DNA of 64,000 bases from Streptomyces sp. SS1-1 (GCF_008973465.1 NZ_WBXN01000004.1:6240501-6304500), one strand, 5' to 3'; counted from the stretch's first letter, positions 15,451 through 23,495 are shown. The notes: generated by a model not told the origin, from the sequence alone. Program-made: numbers and translations.

Positions 15451-17924
15451 TGCGTCCCCCTCGCGAGTTGGCCGGCGGCCGGGGTGGGCCCGCCGCCGGT
15501 GTAGGTGACCCGCCACAGGGCCGACTTGCCGTCCGAGGTGAAGAAGCCGCGGCCGTAGTCGAGCACGTACAGCGCGCCGTCCGGACCGAACTTCCAGTCC
15601 ATGAGGTTCTTGATGCCGTCGTTGCCGATCGGCACGATCTTCTTCAGCGACTCCGAGTGGACCGGCAGACCGCCGTCCCCATGGGTCTTCAGGTCGGTGA
15701 GCACCGCATTGCGCGGCTGGTCGGCGTCGTAGAAGTCGCCGACGAACCACTTGCCGTCCCAGTACGCCGGCCACTTGGTCGCGCTGGTGTTCTCCGCGTC
15801 GTACCGGTACACCGGCCCGTTCATCGCGGCCTGCCCGCCGCCCTTCAGCCACGGCAGCGCGTAGGTGGCCTCCTCCTGCTTGTACGACGGCACGCCGTTC
15901 GCGTCGCGCGGGAAGTCCGGGGCGCCGCCCTGCGGGGAGTACCAGATGTTGTTGCCGGTCACCGGCGGCAGGTTGACCAGGCCGTCGTTGTTCGGCGACT
16001 CGTTCTTCGGGTGGTCGCAGTCGTACCAGCCCAGCGGCTTGCCCGGGTCGGGCAGATTGCGGTCCCGGTAGGGCTGCTTGTTGCCCATGCAGTAGGGCCA
16101 GCCCCGGTTGCTCGCCTTGGTGATGACGGCGAACGTGTCGTACTTCGCCGGACCCCAGGTCGTCGACGGGGCACCGGCGTCCGGGCCCACCCAGCCCGCG
16201 TAGAGCACGTCGGTCCGCTTGTCGACGGAGATGCGCGCCGGGTTGCGGACGCCCATCACATAGATCTCGCCGCGGGTCTTGCCGCCGCCCTCGGCGGTCT
16301 CCTCACCGGTGAAGAGGTTGCCCTCCGGCAGGGTGTAGGTGCCGTCCGGCTCCGGGTGGATGCGCAGGATCTTGCCGTTGAGGTTGTTGGTGTTGCCGGC
16401 GGTGCGGCGCGCGTCGGCGAACGACACGCCCTTGTAGTTCGGCGCGGGGTTGTTGCCCGAGTAGCCGTCGCTGAACCCGCTGGAGTTGTTGTCACCGGTG
16501 GCGATGTACAGGTTGCCCTTGGAGTCCCAGGCCATCCCGCCGCCCGCGTGGCAGCAACTGTGGATCTGCACGGGCCACTTGAGCAGCACCTTCTCGCTGC
16601 CGAGGTCGAGCTTGTTCGTCGCCAGGTCGAGCGTGAAGCGGGAGACGCGCCGCTCGGCCATCTGCTTGTCCCGGTCGATCCGTGAGTGCGGGGTGTAGTG
16701 CAGGTACACCCAGCCGTTGTCCTCGAAGCGCGGATCGAGCTCGATGCCGAGGAGCCCCTCCTCGACCTTGGTCAGCTCGTCCCCGCCGCCCTTGTTGCCG
16801 AAGACGGTCAGCGCCCCGGCGAGGGTGACCTTCTTCGTCCTCGGGTCGTAGACGTGGATCTCGCCCTTGCCCTTGCCGACGTCGGGGTTGTTCCAGTCCG
16901 TGATCACGGGCTGCGAGGAGTCGGCGCCGCCGCGGCCGATGTAGAGCACCCGGCCGTCGGGGGCCGTGACCAGGCCGTGCGGTTCGCCGATCTGGTCGTT
17001 CTGCCCCGGCTGGTTGGGCTGGGTGAGCCGCTCCGCCTTGTAGTTGCCGGTGATGGTGGCCTTGCAGTCGGCCCGCACCAGCCGCGTCGTCCACAGCAGG
17101 GCGCCGCGCAGATGGGAACGGAAGTCCGTCTCGTCGTACGAGGAGACCGTGCCGCCCATCCCGGTGTAGAAGGACCGGCCGCCGTCGTAGTCACGGCACC
17201 AGCTCACCGGGTGGTCCCAGCCGCCCGCGCCCGCACCCGGCTGGTACGACGACTCGCGCACCCGGGCGACCGTGTGCACCTCGCCGGACGGGTTCTTCAC
17301 CCAGTTCAGCCACTTGTCCGGGCGCTTCCACTGCAGCGGCAGCTCCTGGGTGGCCGGGTGCCGCCGGTCGCCCACCTCGACGACCGCGCGCTGCGCGGTC
17401 GCCGGGCTCCCGCTCGCGGGACGCGCCCCGATCAAGCCGGTGAACCAGTCCGAGTACGGCTCGGCGCGCGCCGCGTCATGGATGCCGACGAAACCGCCGC
17501 CCGCCTCCATGTACGCCTCGAGGCCCGCCTCCTGCTCGGGGTCGAGGACGTCACCTCCGCCGGTGAGGAACACGATCGCGTTGAAGCGGCTCAGCTTCGT
17601 CTCGTTGGTGAAGACCGAGGCGTCCTTCGTCGCCGTGACCGCGAAGCGCTGCTCCGCGGGTCCCGACAGGCCGATCTTCTCGATGGCCTCGATGCCGGCG
17701 TTCACCAGGGGCGACTCCTCACCGGCCGCCGCCGACCCGTGGAAGATGAGCACCCGCACATTCGCGCCGCCCGGCGGCGACTTGATGGACATCGTTGTCA
17801 GGGGCGGGTCCGGCGCCGGGCGCGCGGTCGCCGCCGGCGCGGACATCAGTCCGGCGGCCACGACCCCCGCGGCCACACCGGCCACCCAGGTACGTCTTCT
17901 CGTGCTCAACCCTCGTAAGTGCAT
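15447..17924 (-). CDS. Secreted ThuA domain - quinoprotein glucose/sorbosone dehydrogenase-like protein
   Basis: An 825-residue exported protein. The N-terminus (residues ~1-38) is a signal peptide with TRRRTW, compatible with Tat export. Residues ~55-290 are a ThuA (trehalose-utilisation, class I amidotransferase-like) domain with IVFLTGGGDVL and GGGFVGIHDAA. Residues ~310-810 are a GSDH-type six-bladed propeller (PHGLVTAPDGRVLYIGRGG, GLLGIELDPRF, IHSCCHAGGGMAWD), as in PQQ-dependent sugar dehydrogenases. The ATG at 17924 follows GGGGAGG by 5 bp. Codon 3 is TTA (17916-17918), the rare leucine codon read by the bldA tRNA, so expression may be limited to development. Divergent from the laccase gene. 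Confidence 0.85.
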   Translation of the reverse strand: MHLRGLSTRRRTWVAGVAAGVVAAGLMSAPAATARPAPDPPLTTMSIKSPPGGANVRVLIFHGSAAAGEESPLVNAGIEAIEKIGLSGPAEQRFAVTATKDASVFTNETKLSRFNAIVFLTGGGDVLDPEQEAGLEAYMEAGGGFVGIHDAARAEPYSDWFTGLIGARPASGSPATAQRAVVEVGDRRHPATQELPLQWKRPDKWLNWVKNPSGEVHTVARVRESSYQPGAGAGGWDHPVSWCRDYDGGRSFYTGMGGTVSSYDETDFRSHLRGALLWTTRLVRADCKATITGNYKAERLTQPNQPGQNDQIGEPHGLVTAPDGRVLYIGRGGADSSQPVITDWNNPDVGKGKGEIHVYDPRTKKVTLAGALTVFGNKGGGDELTKVEEGLLGIELDPRFEDNGWVYLHYTPHSRIDRDKQMAERRVSRFTLDLATNKLDLGSEKVLLKWPVQIHSCCHAGGGMAWDSKGNLYIATGDNNSSGFSDGYSGNNPAPNYKGVSFADARRTAGNTNNLNGKILRIHPEPDGTYTLPEGNLFTGEETAEGGGKTRGEIYVMGVRNPARISVDKRTDVLYAGWVGPDAGAPSTTWGPAKYDTFAVITKASNRGWPYCMGNKQPYRDRNLPDPGKPLGWYDCDHPKNESPNNDGLVNLPPVTGNNIWYSPQGGAPDFPRDANGVPSYKQEEATYALPWLKGGGQAAMNGPVYRYDAENTSATKWPAYWDGKWFVGDFYDADQPRNAVLTDLKTHGDGGLPVHSESLKKIVPIGNDGIKNLMDWKFGPDGALYVLDYGRGFFTSDGKSALWRVTYTGGGPTPAAGQLARGTQ

Positions 17925-18110
17925 GGGCACCTCCCCGGTCACAGCAACAGCGGACACAGCCCAGGAAGTTAGACCCCTTTGAACAACTCGCCAATACCTA
18001 TGACCGGACTCGGACGAACTTTGTCCTGAGTGTGGATAAACGCGGGGGCGGCCGGTACCGTCGCTGCGGTTCACTCCCGTGAATTTCCGTAACGCCGTGG
18101 GGAGTTCGGC

Positions 18111-19070
18111 ATGGACAGACGCAGTTTCAACCGACGTGTACTGCTCGGCGGCGCGACCGTCGCGACATCGTTGTCCCTGGCGTCCGTGCCCGAGGCGGCG
18201 GGTGCGGCCGCCCCGGCGCGGACCGCCCCGGCCGGGGGCGAGGTCCGCCATCTCAAGCTCTACATCGAGAAACTGGCCGACGGGCAGCTCGGCTACGGGT
18301 TCGAGAAGGGCAAGGCGACGATCCCCGGCCCGCTGATCGAGCTCAACGAGGGCGACACCGCCCACATCGAGGTCGAGAACACCCTGGACGTCCCGGCGAG
18401 CCTGCACGTCCACGGCCTCGACTACGAGATCACCAGCGACGGCACCAAGCTCAACCGGAGCGACGTCGAGCCCGGCGGCACCCGCACCTACACCTGGCGC
18501 ACCCACGCCCCGGGCCGCCGCGCGGACGGCACCTGGCGGGCGGGCAGCGCCGGCTACTGGCACTACCACGACCACGTCGTCGGCACCGAACACGGCACGG
18601 GCGGCATCCGCAAGGGCCTGTACGGGCCGGTCGTCGTCCGGCGCAAGGGCGACGTCCTGCCGGACGCGACGCACACGATCGTCTTCAACGACATGCTCAT
18701 CAACAACAGACCGGCGCACAGCGGTCCGGACTTCGAGGCCACGGTGGGCGACCGCGTCGAGTTCGTGATGATCACGCACGGCGAGTACTACCACACCTTC
18801 CATCTGCACGGGCACCGCTGGGCCGACAACCGCACCGGCCTGCTGACCGGCCCCGACGACCTGAGCCAGGTGATCGACAACAAGATCGTCGGCCCGGCGG
18901 ACTCGTTCGGCTTCCAGGTGATCGCGGGCGAGGGCGTCGGCGCGGGCGCCTGGATGTACCACTGCCATGTGCAGAGCCACTCCGACATGGGCATGGTCGG
19001 GCTGTTCCTGGTCAGGAAGAAGGACGGGACGATCCCGGGCCACGAGCCGCACGAGCCGCACGAGCACTGA
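18111..19070 (+). CDS. Two-domain small laccase (SLAC-type multicopper oxidase)
   Basis: A 319-residue exported multicopper oxidase. The Tat signal MDRRSFNRRVLLGG implies folding with copper in the cytosol. All copper motifs are present: His99/His101 (LHVHG), His151/153/155 (WHYHDH), His228/231/233/235 (HTFHLHGH), and His284-Cys285-His286, His290 and a following Met (MYHCHVQSHSDMGM). Having only two cupredoxin domains is typical of Streptomyces SLAC, which works as a trimer and oxidises phenols and lignin-like compounds with O2. GGGGAG lies 6 bp before the ATG. It is divergent from the ThuA/dehydrogenase gene across a 186-bp AT-richer promoter region and followed by a LacI gene. Confidence 0.94.
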   Translation: MDRRSFNRRVLLGGATVATSLSLASVPEAAGAAAPARTAPAGGEVRHLKLYIEKLADGQLGYGFEKGKATIPGPLIELNEGDTAHIEVENTLDVPASLHVHGLDYEITSDGTKLNRSDVEPGGTRTYTWRTHAPGRRADGTWRAGSAGYWHYHDHVVGTEHGTGGIRKGLYGPVVVRRKGDVLPDATHTIVFNDMLINNRPAHSGPDFEATVGDRVEFVMITHGEYYHTFHLHGHRWADNRTGLLTGPDDLSQVIDNKIVGPADSFGFQVIAGEGVGAGAWMYHCHVQSHSDMGMVGLFLVRKKDGTIPGHEPHEPHEH

Positions 19071-19093
19071 GCGGCCCTGCCGGGACGGGCGGC

Positions 19094-19111
19094 TGCGAGA
19101 GCGCTCTCACA
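19094..19111. promoter_or_regulatory. LacI-type operator upstream of the LacI gene
   Basis: TGCGAGAGCGCTCTCACA is an 18-bp dyad with one mismatched pair around a perfect 12-bp core GAGAGCGCTCTC centred on CG. This is the classic form of LacI/GalR-family operators. It lies 54 bp upstream of the GTG start at 19166, so autoregulation is likely; it is also 24 bp after the laccase stop. Confidence 0.75.
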
Positions 19112-19165
19112 AACGGCCCCGGCCATGGCTATCCTGATCGGCAACCGCCGACGAGGAGCCGTGAA

Positions 19166-20203
19166 GTGACCGAAACCGCCCCGCGCCCCACGCTGGAGGC
19201 CGTGGCCGCCCGGGCCGGGGTCTCACGGGCCACCGTGTCCCGGGTGGTCAACGGCGGGGACGGCGTACGCGAACGCCTCGTCGAACGGGTCCGCAAGGCG
19301 GTCGACGAACTCGGCTACGTCCCCAACCAGGCCGCGCGCAGCCTGGTGACCCGCCGGCACGACGCCGTCGCGGTCATCGTCGCCGAACCGGAGACCCGTG
19401 TCTTCGCCGACCCGTTCTTCGCGCTCCAGCTGCGCGGCATCAGCAAGGAGCTGACCGCCCACGACAACCAGCTCGTGCTGCTGCTCACCGAGGGGCGCGA
19501 CGACCACGCCCGCGTCGCCCGCTACCTCGCCGGAGGCCATGTCGACGGGGCGCTCGTCTTCTCCCTGCACCTCGACGACCCGCTGCCCGGCCTGATCCGG
19601 AGCGCCGGGGTGCCGACCGTGTTCGGCGGCCGGCCCGGCTGGAGCGGCGAGACCCGGGGCGTCGTCTACGTCGACGTCGACAACCGGGGAGGCGCGCGCG
19701 ACGCCGTACGCCATCTCGCCGGCCTCGGCCGCACCCGGATCGCGCACATCGCGGGCGCCCTCGACCAGACCTCCGCGGTGGACCGGCTGGACGGGTACCG
19801 GGACGTCATGGTCGACGCCGACCCGCGGCTCATCGCCGAGGGCGACTTCACCCCGGCCGGCGGCGAGCGGGCGATGCGGGAGTTGCTGGAGCGCTGCCCG
19901 GACATCGACGCCGTCTTCGCCGCCAACGACCTGACCGCGGCGGGCGCGCTGCGCGTGCTGCGGGAGGCCGGCCGGCGGGTCCCGGAGGACGTGGCCGTGA
20001 TCGGGTTCGACGACATGCTGCCGGTCGCCGAACAGACCGATCCGGCGCTCACCACGGTCCGTCAGGACATAGAGGAGATGGGGCGCCTGATGGCCCGGCT
20101 GCTGCTGCGCGAGCTCGACCGGCGCCCCGCCGACGAGCCCGTCGCCCCGCCCCCGTCCAGCGTGGTCCTGCCGACGACTCTGGTCCGGCGCGCCTCGGCC
20201 TGA
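19166..20203 (+). CDS. LacI-family transcriptional regulator
   Basis: This 345-residue regulator has the N-terminal LacI helix-turn-helix TLEAVAARAGVSRATVSRVV and hinge helix region PNQAARSLVTRR. A periplasmic-binding-protein-like sugar sensor follows, ending with AVIGFDDMLPVAEQTDPALTTV. It probably senses a sugar. The GTG start at 19166 is preceded by GAGGAG at 7 bp. A near-perfect operator palindrome lies in its own promoter. Its neighbours, secreted sugar-oxidation and laccase genes, suggest it may also control them, but no second copy of the operator was found before those genes. It converges on the VOC gene with only 4 bp between stops. Confidence 0.9.
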   Translation: MTETAPRPTLEAVAARAGVSRATVSRVVNGGDGVRERLVERVRKAVDELGYVPNQAARSLVTRRHDAVAVIVAEPETRVFADPFFALQLRGISKELTAHDNQLVLLLTEGRDDHARVARYLAGGHVDGALVFSLHLDDPLPGLIRSAGVPTVFGGRPGWSGETRGVVYVDVDNRGGARDAVRHLAGLGRTRIAHIAGALDQTSAVDRLDGYRDVMVDADPRLIAEGDFTPAGGERAMRELLERCPDIDAVFAANDLTAAGALRVLREAGRRVPEDVAVIGFDDMLPVAEQTDPALTTVRQDIEEMGRLMARLLLRELDRRPADEPVAPPPSSVVLPTTLVRRASA

Positions 20204-20207
20204 ACGG

Positions 20208-20999
20208 TCAGCTCCCGCGCCGCGCGCTCTTGATCACGGCGAACCGGGCGCCGTACGGGTCGGCCAGCTTGGCGATCCGGCCGACGTCCGGGAGGTCCGT
20301 GGCCGGCATCCGCACGGTGCCGCCCCCCTCCCGCGTCTTCTCCACGGCCGCGTCGGTGTCGGCGACCTCGAAGTACGGCAGCCAGTACGACGGGGCCCGC
20401 GCCTCCACCGGATCGTCGGCCTTGTCGACCACCCCGCCGAACATGGCGTCCTCGCCCTGCCCGCCCGGGCTGAAGGTCGTGTAGGTGCCGCCGTAGAAGT
20501 CCAGGGCGAACGTCTCCAGCCCGAGTGCGGCGTTGTAGAACCCGGCCGCCGCCGGGACGTCCGTCGTGTACAGCTCCAGCCAGCACAGGGAGCCCGGCTC
20601 CTGTACGACGTCGAGGCCCTGGTTCGCGCCGGGCTGCCAGATCCCGAAGGGCACCCCCGACTTGTCGGCGAGGCGCGCCATACGGCCCTGGTCCAGCACG
20701 TCCATCGGCGGCACCAGCACCGAGCCGTGCGCGTCCTCGGCGGCCTTCGCGGTGGCGTCCGCGTCCGGGGTCTGGAAGTACACCGTCCAGGAGGGCGGCC
20801 CCTGCTCCTCGGAGGTCCGCATCCCGGCGGCCGCCGTCCTGCCGTCGAGCTGGAAGAAGCCGTATCCGCCGGTCTCCGGTCCGCCCGGCCGGAACCGCCA
20901 GCCGAACAGGCCGCCGTAGAAGGCACCGGCACCGTCGAGGTCGGGCGTGCCGAGGTCGACCCAGTTCGGCGCTCCGGTGACATAACGGGTGGTGAGCAT
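20208..20999 (-). CDS. VOC-superfamily protein with two glyoxalase-like domains
   Basis: This 263-residue protein is made of two tandem VOC (glyoxalase/bleomycin-resistance fold) modules. Each starts with a W/L-D/E-L segment followed by AGAFYGGLFGW or AAGFYNAALGLE, and each ends in a GVPFGIWQP or GARFAVIKS strand. This arrangement is common in actinobacterial proteins of unknown substrate, some annotated as hydroxylase-like. Metal ligands are not clear enough to name a reaction. The start ATG at 20999 is used rather than longer frames that run through non-coding sequence. The stop is 4 bp from the convergent LacI stop. Confidence 0.82.
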   Translation of the reverse strand: MLTTRYVTGAPNWVDLGTPDLDGAGAFYGGLFGWRFRPGGPETGGYGFFQLDGRTAAAGMRTSEEQGPPSWTVYFQTPDADATAKAAEDAHGSVLVPPMDVLDQGRMARLADKSGVPFGIWQPGANQGLDVVQEPGSLCWLELYTTDVPAAAGFYNAALGLETFALDFYGGTYTTFSPGGQGEDAMFGGVVDKADDPVEARAPSYWLPYFEVADTDAAVEKTREGGGTVRMPATDLPDVGRIAKLADPYGARFAVIKSARRGS

Positions 21000-21171
21000 C
21001 TCGCCCTCCTCGGAAGGGTCCCGGTCTCTGCACGGCCGAGTCTTCCACCGCGTGGGGGCGGGCGCCGCCGGAACGCCGCCGTCTGCCGGGGCGGCCGTCC
21101 GCTTCCGCGCGCCGCCGTGCGCGGCGCTGCCCGGAGCGGGCACCATCGAGGGCGTGTCCCAGGGTCCGGGG

Positions 21172-21183
21172 GCCTCGCGAGGC
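21172..21183. promoter_or_regulatory. Perfect 12-bp palindrome upstream of the WhiB-like gene
   Basis: GCCTCGCGAGGC is a perfect dyad 55 bp upstream of the wbl start. It is followed by two CGTTGATCG copies 11 bp apart (21186 and 21197). Position and symmetry suggest an operator, but the binding protein is unknown and GC-rich palindromes arise by chance in this genome. Confidence 0.35.
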
Positions 21184-21237
21184 GGCGTTGATCGCGCGTT
21201 GATCGAACGTTTTTCGCCGCCGGGCACGATCTGGCCC

Positions 21238-21507
21238 ATGCACATCGACACGATCACAGCGGTCACGCCGCTCACCCCGGCCGACCTGGCCTGGCAGGAA
21301 GAGGCGCTGTGCGCACAGACCGGGGCGGACTTCTTCTTCCCCGAGCCGGGCAGCTCCGTCCGGGAGGCGAAGCGGATCTGCGGGCTGTGCCCGATCCGCT
21401 CCGCCTGCCTGGACTACGCGCTCGACCACGACGAGCGCTTCGGTGTCTGGGGCGGTCTGTCCGAGAAGGAGCGCCTGGAGATCAGGCGCACCTCCCGCCG
21501 GGCCTGA
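21238..21507 (+). CDS. WhiB-like (Wbl) iron-sulfur transcription factor
   Basis: An 89-residue Wbl protein. The four cysteines that bind a [4Fe-4S] cluster are Cys25, Cys48, Cys51 and Cys57 (C...CxxC...C), followed by the turn motif GVWGG (residues 69-73) and a basic C-terminus EIRRTSRRA. Wbl proteins act as redox- or NO-responsive partners of sigma factors in development and stress. Which paralogue this is cannot be settled by eye. The ATG at 21238 gives a typical length; a longer upstream frame is not protein-like. It converges with the desaturase gene 18 bp away. Confidence 0.92.
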   Translation: MHIDTITAVTPLTPADLAWQEEALCAQTGADFFFPEPGSSVREAKRICGLCPIRSACLDYALDHDERFGVWGGLSEKERLEIRRTSRRA

Positions 21508-21525
21508 GCCCCTCGCGCGGCCGGG

Positions 21526-22500
21526 TCAGCCGGCGGCGCGGGCCGCCATCCGGGCCTTGCGGGCCGCGAGCTTCTCGTCGAACTTCGACGCCTCGGCATC
21601 CAGGCCGCCCATGAACAGGCCCAGCTCCTCCTGCGCCTGCTTGCCCTCCGGGCCGAGGCCGTCGATCTCCATGATCTTCAGGAAGCGCAGCACCGGCTGG
21701 ATCACGTCGTCGTGGTGGATGCGCAGGTTGTAGACCTCGCCGATGGCCATCTGGGCGGCGGCGCGCTCGAAGCCGGGGATGCCGTGGCCGGGCATGCGGA
21801 AGTTCACGACGACGTCGCGGACGGCCTGCATGGTGAGGTCGGGCGCCAGCTCGAAGGCGGCCTTCAGCAGGTTCCGGTAGAAGACCATGTGCAGGTTCTC
21901 GTCGGTCGCGATGCGGGCCAGCATGCGGTCGCAGACCGGGTCGCCGGACTGGTGCCCGGTGTTGCGGTGCGAGATACGGGTCGCCAACTCCTGGAAGGCC
22001 ACGTAGGCGACCGAGTGGAGCATCGAGTGCCGGTTGTCCGACTCGAAGCCCTCGCTCATGTGGGCCATGCGGAACTGCTCCAGCTTGTCCGGGTCCACCG
22101 CCCGCGAGGTCAGCAGGTAGTCCCGCATCACGATGCCGTGCCGGCCCTCCTCGGCGGTCCAGCGGTGCACCCAGGTGCCCCAGGCGCCGTCGCGGCCGAA
22201 GAGCGAGGCGATCTCGTGGTGGTAGCTGGGGAGGTTGTCCTCGGTCAGCAGGTTCACGACCAGCGCGATCCGGCCGATCTCGGTGACCTTGGACTGCTCC
22301 TTGTCCCAGGCCTCGCCGTCCTCGAACAGGCCGGGGAAGTTGCGGCCGTCCGTCCACGGCACGTACTCGTGCGGCATCCAGTCCTTGGCGACCCCCAGAT
22401 GCCGGTTGAGCTCCTTCTCGACCACTTCCTCCAGGGCGTACAGCAGACGGGCGTCGGTCCAGACGGCGGGGCTGCCGAGGTGCGGGGAAGCGATCGTCAC
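21526..22500 (-). CDS. Acyl-ACP desaturase (ferritin-like di-iron)
   Basis: This 324-residue soluble fatty-acid desaturase has ferritin-like iron-binding motifs: DNLPSYHHEI (first glutamate region), TAEEGRHGIVMRDYL (ExxH) and TDENLHMVFYRN (ExxH). It introduces a double bond into acyl-ACP and so tunes membrane fluidity. The GTG start at 22500 is preceded by TGGAG at a good distance. The promoter region carries four 15-bp repeats and an extra palindrome (22560-22635), pointing to tight transcriptional control. Electron donor genes (ferredoxin, reductase) are not adjacent. Confidence 0.92.
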   Translation of the reverse strand: MTIASPHLGSPAVWTDARLLYALEEVVEKELNRHLGVAKDWMPHEYVPWTDGRNFPGLFEDGEAWDKEQSKVTEIGRIALVVNLLTEDNLPSYHHEIASLFGRDGAWGTWVHRWTAEEGRHGIVMRDYLLTSRAVDPDKLEQFRMAHMSEGFESDNRHSMLHSVAYVAFQELATRISHRNTGHQSGDPVCDRMLARIATDENLHMVFYRNLLKAAFELAPDLTMQAVRDVVVNFRMPGHGIPGFERAAAQMAIGEVYNLRIHHDDVIQPVLRFLKIMEIDGLGPEGKQAQEELGLFMGGLDAEASKFDEKLAARKARMAARAAG

Positions 22501-22559
22501 AGGAACTCCAGGGGGACGGGACTGCGAAAGCGGGGGACCGGCGAGCGGTGCCGGCAACT

Positions 22560-22617
22560 TACGGAATCGTAGGCTACGAATCCGTAGGTTACGAAGCCGT
22601 AGGTTAAGAACGCCGTA
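22560..22617. promoter_or_regulatory. Four 15-bp iterated operator half-palindromes before the desaturase
   Basis: Units start at 22560, 22575, 22590 and 22605, exactly 15 bp apart. The first three fit TACGRANYCGTAGGY and the fourth is degenerate. Units 1 and 2 also form an inverted repeat (TACGGAATCGTA / TACGAATCCGTA). Steps of 15 bp place alternate units on roughly opposite faces. The repeats lie 60-117 bp upstream of the desaturase start and probably overlap its promoter. The regulator is unknown; TetR-type lipid regulators use dyads of this size. Confidence 0.7.
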
Positions 22618-22621
22618 AAGA

Positions 22622-22635
22622 CCGCTGATCAGCGG
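22622..22635. promoter_or_regulatory. Perfect 14-bp palindrome next to the desaturase repeats
   Basis: CCGCTGATCAGCGG is fully symmetric and lies 4 bp beyond the iterated repeats, on the distal side from the desaturase. It may be a second operator or an unrelated chance dyad. Confidence 0.4.
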
Positions 22636-22663
22636 CGCTTCCGCCGGGACTGCGCCGATATGC

Positions 22664-22699
22664 GTCCGGCCCCGGGACACGCAGGTCCCGGGGCCGGAC
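22664..22699 (-). terminator. Terminator hairpin downstream of the dimethylargininase gene
   Basis: A perfect 15-bp stem (GTCCGGCCCCGGGAC with its complement) and a 6-nt loop stand 20 bp after the stop of the minus-strand gene at 22719. There is no U-tract, which is usual for Streptomyces terminators. It insulates the desaturase promoter region. Confidence 0.75.
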
Positions 22700-22718
22700 G
22701 AGTGACATGCTCAGCCGG

Positions 22719-23495
22719 TCAGGCGTACAGCTCCCGCATCCGCACCGAGAGGCATGTCACACAGCCTTCCAGCTTCTCGAACTCGCTGATGTCGACGACG
22801 ACCGGTTCGTGCCCGAGGTCGGCCAGCAGCTCCGCCGTCTTGGGGGCGCTCGCCGCGATGAGCAGCCGGTCCCCGCCGAGCAGCACCACGTGCGACCCGG
22901 AGTCCTCCGGCACCGGCAGGAAGCGCGGGAACAGCGAGGGGACGTCGAGCTGCGGGATACGCCCCAGGATCGTCCCGTCGGGCAGCGCCGTGATGGCCGA
23001 TTTCAGATGCAGCACCTTGCTGACCGGTACGGCGATCACGCGTGCCCCGAGCGGTTCGAAGGCGGCCCGCAACTGCTGCACCCCGGCCGCGTTGGTACGG
23101 CCGCCCCGGCCGACGTAGATCGTGTCGCCGACCTTCAGGACGTCGCCGCCGTCCAGGGTGCCCGGCTCCCAGATCCAGTTCACCGAGCAGCCCAGCGAGG
23201 CGACGGCCTCCTCCACGCCCTCCGTCTCGGGCCGCCGGGACTCGGCGCCGGGCCGCGTGATCAGGGCGACGTTGCGGTACATCACGACCGTGTCCTCGAC
23301 GAACACCGCGTCGGGGCAGTCGTCGGCCGGGTCCACCTCGACGGTTTCCCAGTCGTGTGCGCGCAGGGCCTCCGCGTACGCCTCCCACTGCTCGAGCGCG
23401 AGGTCGACGTCGACCTCCGCCCGCTCGACGTGGGTGACCAGCCCCTCGGCGAGACGCGGACCGGGGCGGCGGATGAGGGCCTTCTTGCTGGACAC
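22719..23495 (-). CDS. Dimethylargininase (DDAH)
   Basis: This 258-residue guanidine-modifying enzyme hydrolyses N-omega-methylated arginines to citrulline and methylamines. Expected landmarks are seen: DAVFVEDTVVMY, WEPGTLDGGDVLKVGDTIYVG, the catalytic-histidine region VLHLKSAITALPDG, and the C-terminal nucleophile region LEGCVTCLSVRM. The length fits bacterial DDAH. The GTG at 23495 is the start. It is followed by a strong terminator at 22664-22699 and preceded by a promoter region with two direct repeats and a dyad (23532-23595). Confidence 0.9.
   Translation of the reverse strand: MSSKKALIRRPGPRLAEGLVTHVERAEVDVDLALEQWEAYAEALRAHDWETVEVDPADDCPDAVFVEDTVVMYRNVALITRPGAESRRPETEGVEEAVASLGCSVNWIWEPGTLDGGDVLKVGDTIYVGRGGRTNAAGVQQLRAAFEPLGARVIAVPVSKVLHLKSAITALPDGTILGRIPQLDVPSLFPRFLPVPEDSGSHVVLLGGDRLLIAASAPKTAELLADLGHEPVVVDISEFEKLEGCVTCLSVRMRELYA

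Noticed and set aside
15447..19067. A single 1206-codon reading of the dehydrogenase gene starting near 19067
   Set aside because: The part upstream of 17924 is antisense to the laccase; the ribosome site and signal peptide fix the start at 17924.
20208..20999. VOC protein as an antibiotic-binding resistance protein
   Set aside because: The fold is shared with bleomycin-binding proteins, but no specific residues or resistance context support that.
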